A stretch of 64,000 nt of DNA from Streptomyces sp. SKN60 (GTDB lineage: Bacteria; Actinomycetota; Actinomycetes; Streptomycetales; Streptomycetaceae): NCBI RefSeq assembly GCF_026236535.1, contig NZ_JAHTMW010000011.1, positions 186,001 to 250,000 on the forward strand, written 5' to 3'. The translations under genes and the position numbers were made by a program. The notes under the pieces are model-generated. The model was not told where the DNA came from, did no database searches, and saw only the letters and a list, made by a program, of their open reading frames with translations. The stretch's first letter is position 1. The number at the start of each line of letters is the position of its first letter. Of the stretch, positions 49,228 to 56,968 are shown in pieces.

Positions 49228-49872
49228 CTAGTCCACTCCCCCACCGACGGTCCCGCCGTCGGCCAGGCCCTCCAGATGGGCCGTCAGGACGTCGAGGCAG
49301 GCCTCCGGGGCGAGCAGTCCCGGGTGCAGGACGGCGTTGAGGCCCAGGCCGTCGAGCAGGGAGGCCAGACGCTCGGTCTCGACGTCGAGGTCGAGGCCGG
49401 GCCGCAGCGCGCCCGTGGCGTCGAGGCGGCCGAGCACCCGGCGCACCAGGCCGCGCGCACCCTCGGCGGTGCGGCGCGAGAGATCGGCGAAGGCCGGGTC
49501 GGTCCGGGCGGCGGTGTTGAAGTCCAGGAAGACGGTGACCTCGGCGCGCCGCCGCTCGTCCAGCGGCAGCAGTTCGGCGAGCAGGCCGGTGGCGAGCCGC
49601 AGCTGCTCCGCGTACGGGCGGCTGCCCAGCTCCCCCATGTCCGCGACGCGTTCGAGCAGCCGGGCGCCGACCCGGTCGAGCATCGACTGCATGGCGAAGC
49701 GCATCAGTTCCTGCTGGCTCGCGAAGTAGTGGCGCAGCGAGCCGATGTTGAGTCCGGCCTCGTCGGCCACGTTCCGCAGCGAGGCGCGCTGCAGCCCTTC
49801 GCGTACGACGACGCGGAAGAGGGCGTCCACGACCTCCCGGCGCCGGGCCTCCGGATCCACCTGCTTGGGCAT
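49228..49872 (-). CDS. TetR family regulator of the small membrane-protein operon
   Basis: A 214-residue TetR protein: HTH REVVDALFRVVVREGLQRAS with the recognition part AGLNIGSLRHYFASQQELM (~35-55). It faces the two-gene operon at 49944-50407 across a 71-base gap filled by a 42-bp perfect palindrome. This layout indicates it represses itself and the neighbouring small membrane genes. Its ligand is unknown. Its stop directly follows that of the convergent TetR gene. Confidence 0.88.
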   Translation of the reverse strand: MPKQVDPEARRREVVDALFRVVVREGLQRASLRNVADEAGLNIGSLRHYFASQQELMRFAMQSMLDRVGARLLERVADMGELGSRPYAEQLRLATGLLAELLPLDERRRAEVTVFLDFNTAARTDPAFADLSRRTAEGARGLVRRVLGRLDATGALRPGLDLDVETERLASLLDGLGLNAVLHPGLLAPEACLDVLTAHLEGLADGGTVGGGVD

Positions 49873-49882
49873 GGAGCCTTTC

Positions 49883-49924
49883 TATCACGGCTGTGATACA
49901 ACGGGATGTATCACAGCCGTGATA
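49883..49924. promoter_or_regulatory. 42-bp perfect palindrome, double TetR operator
   Basis: TATCACGGCTGTGATACA (49883-49900), a 6-bp centre (acggga) and the exact complement (49907-49924). Each arm itself holds a dyad TATCAC-N4-GTGATA, so two operators lie head to head. The site fills the gap between the TetR start (49872) and the next start (49944). It is AT-richer than its surroundings. Confidence 0.9.
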
Positions 49925-49943
49925 AAAAACGTGGAGGATTCCC

Positions 49944-50144
49944 GTGGAGACGTTCCTCGACCTCATGCTCCTCAGGTTCGGCCTGATCGCGGCCGGTCTC
50001 GTCGTCCTGGCCCTGATCGCCTTCGCCGTCGCCGTGCGGTTCAAGCGCCGGGGCCGGCTCGACGAGCTGCGCCGCTACGCCGACCCCGTGGTGCGGGCCG
50101 GACTGCGGGCCGCCGCCCGGCGCCTGGACGGCGGCCGGCGATGA
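49944..50144 (+). CDS. Small single-pass membrane protein
   Basis: 66 residues: a short amphipathic start (METFLDLMLLRFG), one membrane helix (~14-32, LIAAGLVVLALIAFAVAV) and a basic cytoplasmic tail ending in RRLDGGRR. GTGGAGG lies upstream. No family recognised. It is controlled by the adjoining 42-bp operator and coupled (ATGA) to a second small membrane protein. The pair could be a TetR-induced stress, efflux-accessory or envelope peptide system; this is unproven. Confidence 0.75.
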   Translation: METFLDLMLLRFGLIAAGLVVLALIAFAVAVRFKRRGRLDELRRYADPVVRAGLRAAARRLDGGRR

Positions 50145-50407
50145 CCGGCCCGGAGCTGCTGCACCACCTGCTGACGGACCGCCTGGTCAAGGTGGGCATC
50201 GTGGTCCTTGCCCTGGCGGTCCTGGCCCTCGGGATGCGGGTGATCTGGCGCCGGGCCGGCGGCACCCGCCCCGGAAGCCACGGCACCCCGGACGCCCCCG
50301 GCACCCCCGGTCTCACAGCCGCTCCGCGAACCAGTCGGCCGCGAGCCGACCCACCTCCGCAAGCGCGCCGGGCTCCTCGAAGAGATGACCCGCGTCCGGG
50401 ACCGTGA
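50141..50407 (+). CDS. Second small membrane protein with Pro/Arg-rich tail
   Basis: 88 residues from ATG 50141, which overlaps the previous stop. One helix (~17-35, VKVGIVVLALAVLALGM), then a basic, Gly/Pro-rich tail. The last 95 bases run antisense into the 3' end of the phosphoribosyltransferase-hydrolase gene, so the natural end may differ or the two genes truly overlap tail to tail. The N-terminal ELLHHLLTDRLVKVG resembles the layout of the first peptide, suggesting duplicated function. No known family. Confidence 0.6.
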   Translation: MTGPELLHHLLTDRLVKVGIVVLALAVLALGMRVIWRRAGGTRPGSHGTPDAPGTPGLTAAPRTSRPRADPPPQARRAPRRDDPRPGP

Positions 50408-51581
50408 CGAGCCGGTGCTCGCACTGCAGCAGCCGCGCGGCCTGCCGGTTGAGGTCGAGCACCAGGGGGTCCGCGCCGCCGACGATCAGCAGGGTGGGGG
50501 CGGTGACGGCCTCCAGGCGCTCCTCCGCCAGGTCGGGACGCCCGCCCCGGGAGACCACGGCGGCGACGGTGCTCCCCGGCTCGGCGGCGGCCCACAGCGC
50601 GGCCGCCGCGCCCGTACTGGCCCCGAAGTAGCCGATCCGCAGGCCCGCGGCCTCGGGGCGGCCGGCCAGCCAGTCGGCGGCCTGCCGCAGGCGTTCGGCG
50701 AGCAGCGGGGTGTCGAAGACATTGGACCGGTCGGCGGCCTCCTCCTCGGTCAGCAGGTCGAAGAGCAGGGTGCCGACCCCGGCCCGGTTGAGGGTCTCCG
50801 CGACGGCCTGGTTGCGCGGGCTGTGCCGGCTGCTGCCGCTGCCGTGCGCGAAGAGCACCACACCGGTGGCGCCGTCGGGCACCGCGAGCCGGCCGCCGGC
50901 CTCCCCGGCACCCAGCGGGATCCGCACCTCGGGATCCGCCACGGGCCCGGAGCGCCGCCGCCGCAGCGCCGCGACGACCTCCTCGTCCGGGGTCTGCGCG
51001 AAGTCCCCGTAGAACTGCCCGATGGCATAGAAGGACTCCGGTTCGCGTACGCAGTACGTCTCGTCCGCCAGGCCCGCGACCCGCTCCGCCCAGCCGCGCG
51101 GGGCCACCGGCACGGCGAGCACGATCCGGGCGGCGCCCCGGGCCCGTACCACCTGGCAGGCGGCGCGCGCGGTGGCACCGGTCGCGAAGCCGTCGTCGAC
51201 CACCACCGCCGTGCGGCCGCGGATGTCGACGGGCTCACGGGCGCCCCGGTAGCGCCGGGACCGCTCCTCCAGGACGGCCCGCTCGCGCCGCTCGGCCTCG
51301 GCGAGATCCCGCTCGGAGGCACCGGCCTGCAGGACCACGTGATCGTTGACGACCCGCACGCCGTGCTCGCCGATCGCGCCCATGGCCAGCTCGGGCTGGT
51401 AGGGCACGCCCAGCTTGCGGACCAGGCAGACGTCGAGCGGCGCGCCGAGCGCGTCGGCGACCTCGGCGGCGACGGGCACCCCGCCGCGCGGCAGCCCGAG
51501 CACCACCGGGTCCTCCCCCACCACCCCCGCCAGGAGTTCGGCGAGCTGCCTGCCCGCGTCGGTGCGGTCGGTGAAGTACAT
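50313..51581 (-). CDS. Phosphoribosyltransferase-alpha/beta hydrolase fusion
   Basis: A 422-residue two-domain protein. Residues 1-210 are a type I phosphoribosyltransferase fold with PRPP loop TAVVVDDGFATGATA (~125-140) and LGLPRGGVPVAAEVA near the start. Residues ~220-422 are a dienelactone-hydrolase-like alpha/beta fold with the nucleophile in YFGASTGAAAAL, Asp in IVGGADPLVL and His in VPDAGHLFEE. Similar fusions occur in other actinobacteria, including mycobacteria, often in stress regulons. Substrates unknown. The ATG at 51581 is clear. It precedes, on the same strand after 46 bp, nothing but the antisense tail of the small membrane operon. Confidence 0.9.
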   Translation of the reverse strand: MYFTDRTDAGRQLAELLAGVVGEDPVVLGLPRGGVPVAAEVADALGAPLDVCLVRKLGVPYQPELAMGAIGEHGVRVVNDHVVLQAGASERDLAEAERRERAVLEERSRRYRGAREPVDIRGRTAVVVDDGFATGATARAACQVVRARGAARIVLAVPVAPRGWAERVAGLADETYCVREPESFYAIGQFYGDFAQTPDEEVVAALRRRRSGPVADPEVRIPLGAGEAGGRLAVPDGATGVVLFAHGSGSSRHSPRNQAVAETLNRAGVGTLLFDLLTEEEAADRSNVFDTPLLAERLRQAADWLAGRPEAAGLRIGYFGASTGAAAALWAAAEPGSTVAAVVSRGGRPDLAEERLEAVTAPTLLIVGGADPLVLDLNRQAARLLQCEHRLVTVPDAGHLFEEPGALAEVGRLAADWFAERL

Positions 51582-51627
51582 GTCCGCTCGCCTTCCTGCC
51601 CGTCTCCGCGCGCGGCCCGGCGGGCCG

Positions 51628-52755
51628 TCACACGGGCGTGGCCGTCAGGGCCGGTCCGCCGGGGGTCCCGGCGGGCGCGGGGTCGATCCGCATCCCGTAC
51701 GGGCGGCTGATCCGGCCGAGCACGTCGTGCAGCCACACGAGGTCCCGCTCGCCGGCCCGTTCCAGGCGCAGCCGACGGCTGCGCAGCGGCACGAGCCGCA
51801 CCTCCGCCAGGCCGCCGTCCTCGTCGCGGACCGAGACCAGATGGAGGAGCCGCAGGTCGTCGCGGTACTGCTGCTGTCCGGTGATCCCCTCGTAGTCGTT
51901 GACGAGGTCGCCGCAGCCGTGCAGGACGAGCCTGCCCCGGTACGCCTCCAGGGGCCGCGGATGGTGCGAGGAGTGCCCGTGCACGATGTCGGCGCCGGCG
52001 TCGACGAGGGCGTGGCCGAGGGCGACCTCGGCGCGGGCCGGGGCGTAGCCCCAGTTGGAGCCCCAGTGGACGGAGACGAGGACGAGGTCGCCGGGGCGGC
52101 GGGCGGCGCGCAGCCGGGCGGTGAGCCGGGTCGCGGCCGGGTCGTCGGGGCCCGCCGCGAAGTGGACGCCGCCGCGCCGGGCGGTCGCGGCCCAGTCGCG
52201 GGGCACGCCGCTGGAGGCGAGCCCGAGCGCGTACACCAGGAGCCGGCGTCCGCCGGGCAGCGGGACGACGGCCGGCCGCCGGGCCTCGTCCGCGTCCCGG
52301 CCCGCGCCGGCGGTGCGCAGCCCGGCGGCGGCCAGCGCGTCGAGGGTGTCCAGGAGGCCGCGCCGGCCGTAGTCGAGGACGTGGTTGTTGGCGAGGACGA
52401 CGACATCGGGGCGTACGGCGGTCAGCGCGGGCAGGTTGGCCGGATCCATCCGGTAGTGCACGGCCTTGCCGGGGTAGGGCTCGTCGTTCCTGGTCACCGA
52501 GGTCTCCAGGTTGACCACGCGGGCCGCCGGGCGGGCGGCGTCGAGGAGGGCGAGGGCCTCGCCCCACGGGTACGCGGGGGCCGCCGGGGACGGCACCGGG
52601 CCGGCGATCCCTTCGGCGAGGGCGACGTAGTCCCGTGCGTCGTGGACGTAGCGCTCGGGGAGGGCCGGGTCGAGCGGATGAGGAAGGATCTGGTCGATTC
52701 CCCGGCCGAGCATCACATCGCCGCAGAGGAACAGACCGGTCAGGCCGCTGCCCAT
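51628..52755 (-). CDS. CapA family metallophosphatase-like protein
   Basis: A 375-residue CapA/PgsA-type protein with a calcineurin-like fold: FLCGDVMLGRGIDQ (~10-22), NLETSVTRND, VVVLANNHVLDYG, SVHWGSNWGYAP and IVHGHSSHHPRPLEAY, the Asp/Asn/His metal set. No signal peptide or membrane helix is seen, unlike membrane CapA. It lies 46 bp upstream of the phosphoribosyltransferase-hydrolase gene on the same strand, so the two are probably co-transcribed; a joint phosphate- or nucleotide-linked role is possible. Confidence 0.88.
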   Translation of the reverse strand: MGSGLTGLFLCGDVMLGRGIDQILPHPLDPALPERYVHDARDYVALAEGIAGPVPSPAAPAYPWGEALALLDAARPAARVVNLETSVTRNDEPYPGKAVHYRMDPANLPALTAVRPDVVVLANNHVLDYGRRGLLDTLDALAAAGLRTAGAGRDADEARRPAVVPLPGGRRLLVYALGLASSGVPRDWAATARRGGVHFAAGPDDPAATRLTARLRAARRPGDLVLVSVHWGSNWGYAPARAEVALGHALVDAGADIVHGHSSHHPRPLEAYRGRLVLHGCGDLVNDYEGITGQQQYRDDLRLLHLVSVRDEDGGLAEVRLVPLRSRRLRLERAGERDLVWLHDVLGRISRPYGMRIDPAPAGTPGGPALTATPV

Positions 52756-52842
52756 ACCCCCAGGTTAGTCCGCCGGGCGTCGGGCGTTCGACGGGCCCGA
52801 CGGCGGCCGGGCTGCGGCCGAGCTGCGGCCGGGCCGCCGCCC

Positions 52843-53289
52843 TCAGACGAGGGCGGTGACGAGCACGGTGAAGGCGGCGACGATGACGGCGACGCGGACG
52901 TAGTGGTAGCGGTCCCAGCGGTTCATCTGCTCCTTCCAGTCGGCGGGGCGGTTCTCCGGCGTCCAGGTCTTGCCCCGGTTGTTGATCGGGACGAGCAGCA
53001 CGACCGACATGATCACGCTGACGATCAGCAGCCCGGCGGCGACGACGACGAGGCCGGCGCCGGGGCCGCCCCATCCGGCTATGGCCCAGACGGCGGCGAG
53101 GACCAGCGAGCCGATGTACCAGAACGGCATCAGCGCGCCCAGCATCCGGCCGCCGTGGGCGCGGCCGAGCTGGCCGGCGTCCTCGGGGAGGGCGTCGAAG
53201 ATCCGGTTCATCACGAAGGCCACGGAGAGCTCCACCCCCACCATCAGGCCGACGACCACGGTGGTGAACACCTCGAGTGCGTTGAGCAT
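52843..53289 (-). CDS. DUF1772 membrane protein (anthrone oxygenase-like)
   Basis: 148 residues with four predicted helices (~5-25, 52-70, 75-98, 128-147). LGALMPFWYIGSLVLAA and PINNRGKTWTPENRPADWKE are typical of the DUF1772 family, members of which assist oxygenation in polyketide routes or act as small transport-like proteins. It faces a TetR gene across a control region with two CTAGC-N3-GCTAG palindromes, so it is probably repressed by that TetR. Confidence 0.86.
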   Translation of the reverse strand: MLNALEVFTTVVVGLMVGVELSVAFVMNRIFDALPEDAGQLGRAHGGRMLGALMPFWYIGSLVLAAVWAIAGWGGPGAGLVVVAAGLLIVSVIMSVVLLVPINNRGKTWTPENRPADWKEQMNRWDRYHYVRVAVIVAAFTVLVTALV

Positions 53290-53307
53290 GACGACCCCTC
53301 CAGGGAT

Positions 53308-53371
53308 CTAGCGCTGCTAGCTGACGAGTCAACGCTAGTACTACTGCCGCTCGATTGTCTAGCGGTGCTAG
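53308..53371. promoter_or_regulatory. Paired TetR operators between DUF1772 and TetR genes
   Basis: CTAGCGCTGCTAG (53308-53320) and CTAGCGGTGCTAG (53359-53371) are both CTAGC-N3-GCTAG palindromes 51 bp apart centre to centre; a partial third (GCTAGTACTAC, ~53334-53344) lies between. CTAG is rare in GC-rich actinomycete DNA, which makes the cluster striking. One site is near each divergent start. Confidence 0.75.
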
Positions 53372-53380
53372 GATCACATC

Positions 53381-53971
53381 ATGTCGGTACAGGAACGCAA
53401 AGCACGCGAACGGGCGGACCGCGAGCGCCTCATCGTGGCCACGGCCCGCGAACTCGCCGAGCAGCAGGGCTGGGACGCCGTCACCACCCGCCGGCTCGCC
53501 GAGCGCATCGAATACAGCCAGCCCGTCCTCTACAGCCATTTCAAGGGCAAGCGCGAGATCATCGGCGCCGTCGCCCTGGAAGGCGCCACCGAGCTCGCCG
53601 CGGCGGTGCGGGCCGCGACCGCCACCGCGGCCGGGCCGCGCGAGCAGGTCGCCGCCCTCGCGCACGCCTACCTCGACTTCGCCGTGGACAACCCGGCGGT
53701 CTACGACGCCATCTTCCAGCTCGACGGCGGTCTCGCGTACGCGCAGGAGGACACCCCCGAGCCGCTGAAGGACGCCTTCGCCGCCCTCCTGGAGACCCTG
53801 GAAGGCGTCACCGGCGACAACGTCCACCCCGGGCTTTTCACCGAGACCTTCTGGGCCGCCCTCCACGGACTCGCCACCCTCACCCGGGCCAGACGCCTCC
53901 CGCCGGCGGACACCGCGCAACGGGTGGAGCTCCTGGTGGACCGCCTCGCCATCGTCCGAACCGGCGCCTGA
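53381..53971 (+). CDS. TetR family regulator with WHG-type C-terminal domain
   Basis: 196 residues: HTH DAVTTRRLAERIEYSQPVLYSHFKGKREI (quoted by its ends, ~30-58) and a C-terminal domain with FWAALHGLATLTRARRLP, the WHG motif. It should repress itself and the divergent DUF1772 gene through the paired CTAGC palindromes. The second palindrome ends only 9 bases before its ATG, overlapping the ribosome-site region. Confidence 0.9.
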   Translation: MSVQERKARERADRERLIVATARELAEQQGWDAVTTRRLAERIEYSQPVLYSHFKGKREIIGAVALEGATELAAAVRAATATAAGPREQVAALAHAYLDFAVDNPAVYDAIFQLDGGLAYAQEDTPEPLKDAFAALLETLEGVTGDNVHPGLFTETFWAALHGLATLTRARRLPPADTAQRVELLVDRLAIVRTGA

Positions 53972-54001
53972 ACCGGCGCCTGACCCGGCGCCCGACCCGC
54001 T

Positions 54002-54607
54002 CTAGCGCCCGGCCCGGGCCGCGCGGCGGATGGTGGCGTCCACGAGGGCGAGGGCGTCCTCGGCCGTGCGGCCCGGGGCCCGGTTCCAGGGGCCGATGAG
54101 CTGGTACCAGCCCCGCGAGCGGAGCTCTTCGAGCATCCAGGCGCCCGCCTCGTTCATGGTGGCGGAGCTGCCGAAGCCGAGCCGGTGGGCGGCGAGCATG
54201 GCTCCGCAGACACAGCGTGCACCACGCGTGTCGCGCAGCTTGTACGGGGTGTTCTGCCAGCCCCATTCGGTCAGCACGCGCCGGGCGTGGGCCAGATGAA
54301 CGGAGGGGCGTACGTCGGGGCTGCCGATCCGGCGCCAGACGTGCAGCCGGTCGGGCAGCATCGCGCCGAGCCGCCCGGGCAGCGGCCGTTCGGCGGGCGG
54401 GGGTGCGGGGAGGGTGTCGAGGGCCTGCGCGACGAGCCGGTCCACCGGGACGGAGAGCAGCCGCCGCCAGTCGGCGGCCTCCTCCCGTACCGGCTCCGGC
54501 GGCGCGGTCCAGCGGGCCACGAGTTCCCGCCAGGCGGCGGTCTCCAGGAGAGCGGCGGCCTCACGGTCGAGGGCGTCGGGGGTGGCGGGGGCGGCGGTGC
54601 TCGACAT
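54002..54607 (-). CDS. Conserved hypothetical protein (DUF6197-like)
   Basis: A 201-residue soluble protein. The middle has WRRLLSVPVDRLV and the C-terminal half NTPYKLRDTRGARCVCGAML ... WMLEELRSRGWYQLIGPWN, a pattern seen in DUF6197-type proteins of streptomycetes. Cys-Val-Cys at ~150 could bind metal, but no catalytic site is clear. It diverges from the reductase gene over a 93-base gap with a 10-bp palindrome. Confidence 0.7.
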   Translation of the reverse strand: MSSTAAPATPDALDREAAALLETAAWRELVARWTAPPEPVREEAADWRRLLSVPVDRLVAQALDTLPAPPPAERPLPGRLGAMLPDRLHVWRRIGSPDVRPSVHLAHARRVLTEWGWQNTPYKLRDTRGARCVCGAMLAAHRLGFGSSATMNEAGAWMLEELRSRGWYQLIGPWNRAPGRTAEDALALVDATIRRAARAGR

Positions 54608-54630
54608 GCGGGTGACTCCACGAGTGATTC

Positions 54631-54640
54631 ATACCGGTAT
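54631..54640. promoter_or_regulatory. ATACCGGTAT palindrome in a divergent promoter
   Basis: A perfect 10-bp palindrome with a further CGGTA repeat beside it, located 24 bp upstream of the DUF6197-like start and 61 bp upstream of the reductase start. Possible operator of an unlinked regulator. Confidence 0.35.
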
Positions 54641-54700
54641 CGGTAAGAATGTCGGCTTTACTGCACTCGCACTTGAGTCCCCGGCAGAAGGAGCGTCCGC

Positions 54701-55348
54701 ATGAAGATCGCCGTACTCGGCACCGGCGAAGTGGGCCGGCGGCTCGGGAGCAAGCTGGTCGCGCTCGGCCACGAGGTCACCCTCGGTTCGCGCAGCGCGG
54801 ACCACGCCGGCGCCACGGCCTGGGCGGCCGAGCACGGCGCCGCGCACGGCACTTTCGCTGCCGCCGCGCACGGCGCCGAGGTCGTGGTGAACGCCACCGG
54901 CGGCCTGGTGTCGCTCGCCGCCCTGGAGTCGGCGGGGGCGGACAACCTGGCGGGCAAGGTGCTGATCGACGTGTCGAACGCGCTGGACTTCTCCCAGGGC
55001 ACACCGCCGAAGGTGCTCACGCCCGACGGCGGCAGCCTGGCCGAGCAGATCCAGCGGGCCTTCCCCGGCGCGCGGGTGGTGAAGACCCTCAACACCATGA
55101 ACAACGCGATCATGGTGGATCCCGCGCGGGTGCCGGGCGAGCACTGCGTGTTCGTCTGCGGCGACGACCAGGCGGCCAAGGAGGTCGTCATCGGTCTGCT
55201 CCGCGCGTTCGGCTGGCCCGAGGCGCGGATCCTCGACCTGGGCGACCTGTCGGGCGCCCGGGGTGCCGAGCTGCTGCTGCCGCTGTGGCTGCGCCTCCTC
55301 GAAACCCTGGGCACCGCCGACTTCAACTTCGCGGTGCTGAAGGCCTGA
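54701..55348 (+). CDS. NADPH-dependent F420 reductase-like protein
   Basis: A 215-residue Rossmann protein of the NADP-F420 oxidoreductase family. It starts with IAVLGTGEVGRRLGSKLVALGHEV, shown here by its GTGEVGRRL loop, followed by TLGSRS, which suggests NADP preference. KTLNTMNNAIMVDP and GARGAELLLPLWLRL are typical later blocks. It may reduce F420 or an organic substrate with NADPH. It is convergent with aspA, 9 bp apart. Confidence 0.85.
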   Translation: MKIAVLGTGEVGRRLGSKLVALGHEVTLGSRSADHAGATAWAAEHGAAHGTFAAAAHGAEVVVNATGGLVSLAALESAGADNLAGKVLIDVSNALDFSQGTPPKVLTPDGGSLAEQIQRAFPGARVVKTLNTMNNAIMVDPARVPGEHCVFVCGDDQAAKEVVIGLLRAFGWPEARILDLGDLSGARGAELLLPLWLRLLETLGTADFNFAVLKA

Positions 55349-55357
55349 ACGGCTCCG

Positions 55358-56869
55358 TCACACGGCGGGCAGCGCCCGGCCCGTCGTACCCGTGAGGTAC
55401 TCGGTGGTGAGCAGTTCGGCGAGCCGCTCGGGCGGCAGCAGCCCCTTCTCCAGGGTGAGTTCGGCCACCGAACGGCCGGTGGCGAGCGCCTCCTTGGCGA
55501 TGGCGGTGGCCGCCGTGTAGCCGAGGTGGGGGTTGAGGGCGGTGGCCAGGCCGATGGAGTTCTCGACGCTCGCGCGCAGGTGCTCGGTGTTGGCGGTGAT
55601 GCCGCTGACGCAGCGCTCGGCGAGGGTCAGGCAGGCGGCCCGCAGCGAGGTCAGGCTCTTCGACAGGGCGTGGAAGATGACCGGCTCGAAGGCGTTGAGC
55701 TGGAGCTGGCCGCCCTCGGCCGCCATGGTGATGGTCATGTCGTTGCCGATGACCTCGAAGGCGACCTGGTTGACGACCTCGGGGATGACCGGGTTGACCT
55801 TGCCGGGCATGATGCTGGATCCGGCCTGCACGGCCGGCAGGTTGATCTCGCCGAGTCCGGCGCGCGGGCCGGAGGAGAGCAGCCGCAGGTCGTTGCAGGT
55901 CTTGGAGAGCTTGACGGCGATCCGCTTGAGGACGCCGGAGAGCTGCACGAAGGCGCCGCAGTCCTGGGTGGCCTCGACCAGGTTGGCCGAGGTGACGAGC
56001 GGCAGGCCGGTGAGGTCGGCGAGGTGGCGGCGGGCGGTCTCGGCGTAGCCGGGCGCGGCGTTGAGGCCGGTGCCGATGGCGGTGGCGCCGAGGTTGATCT
56101 CGTGGATCAGCTCGACGGCCTCGGCGAGCCGGCCCCGGTCCTCCTCCAGCATCACGGCGTACGTGGAGAACTCCTGGCCCAGCGTCATGGGCACGGCGTC
56201 CTGGAGCTGGGTGCGGCCCATCTTGACGACGCCGCCGAACTCGACGGCCTTCGCGGCGAAGGCGTCCTGGAGCACGGCCATGGCGAGGAGCAGCTCGCGG
56301 GCGGCGCCGATGGCGGCGATCCGGATCGCGGTCGGGTAGACGTCGTTGGTCGACTGCCCGAGGTTGACGTCCTCGTTGGGGTGCAGCACCTCGTAGGCAC
56401 CCTTCGGGTGCCCGAGGAGTTCGAGCGCGCGGTTGGCGACGACCTCGTTGGCGTTCATGTTGGTGGAGGTGCCGGCGCCGCCCTGGACGACGTCGACGAC
56501 GAACTCGCCGTGCAGCGCGCCGTCCCGGATCGCCCGGCAGGCCGCGACGATCGCCCGCGCCTTGGCCGCGGGCAGCAGCCCCAGCTCCTCGTTGGCGAGC
56601 GCGGCGGCCTCCTTCACGGCCGCGAGCGCGTCGATGAGCTGCGGGTAGACGGAGATCGGCGTGCCGGTGATGGCGAAGTTCTCGGTGGCGCGCAGGGTGT
56701 GCACGCCCCAGTACGCCTCGGCGGGGACGTCCCGGTCGCCGAGCAGGTCGTGCTCGCGGCGGGTGGGACGGCCCGCGGCGGTCCCGGTCGGTGCGGACGC
56801 GGACGCGGGCCCGGACGCCGGGGCGGGGACGGACGCGGGGGCAGGGGCGGGGACGGGAGCGGAGTTCAC
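55358..56869 (-). CDS. aspA: Aspartate ammonia-lyase with Ala/Pro-rich N-terminal extension
   Basis: Deaminates aspartate to fumarate. The 503-residue chain keeps TSTNMNANEV, GQSTNDVYPTA and the superfamily signature GSSIMPGKVNP (~345). The first ~33 residues are a low-complexity Ala/Pro/Ser run absent from usual ~470-residue aspartases; GTG 56869 has GAGGAA upstream and no other start is available before REHDLLGD, so the extension appears real. It lies 99 bp downstream of ansA on the same strand: asparagine to aspartate to fumarate. Confidence 0.94.
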   Translation of the reverse strand: MNSAPVPAPAPASVPAPASGPASASAPTGTAAGRPTRREHDLLGDRDVPAEAYWGVHTLRATENFAITGTPISVYPQLIDALAAVKEAAALANEELGLLPAAKARAIVAACRAIRDGALHGEFVVDVVQGGAGTSTNMNANEVVANRALELLGHPKGAYEVLHPNEDVNLGQSTNDVYPTAIRIAAIGAARELLLAMAVLQDAFAAKAVEFGGVVKMGRTQLQDAVPMTLGQEFSTYAVMLEEDRGRLAEAVELIHEINLGATAIGTGLNAAPGYAETARRHLADLTGLPLVTSANLVEATQDCGAFVQLSGVLKRIAVKLSKTCNDLRLLSSGPRAGLGEINLPAVQAGSSIMPGKVNPVIPEVVNQVAFEVIGNDMTITMAAEGGQLQLNAFEPVIFHALSKSLTSLRAACLTLAERCVSGITANTEHLRASVENSIGLATALNPHLGYTAATAIAKEALATGRSVAELTLEKGLLPPERLAELLTTEYLTGTTGRALPAV

Positions 56870-56968
56870 GGTGCCGGTTCCTCGGGTGCGGTGCGCGGGG
56901 TTCGGGGAGGGGAGGGTCGCGGACGAGGTGCGGCGCCCCCGCGCCCGGCCGCCCCCGCCCCGTACGGC

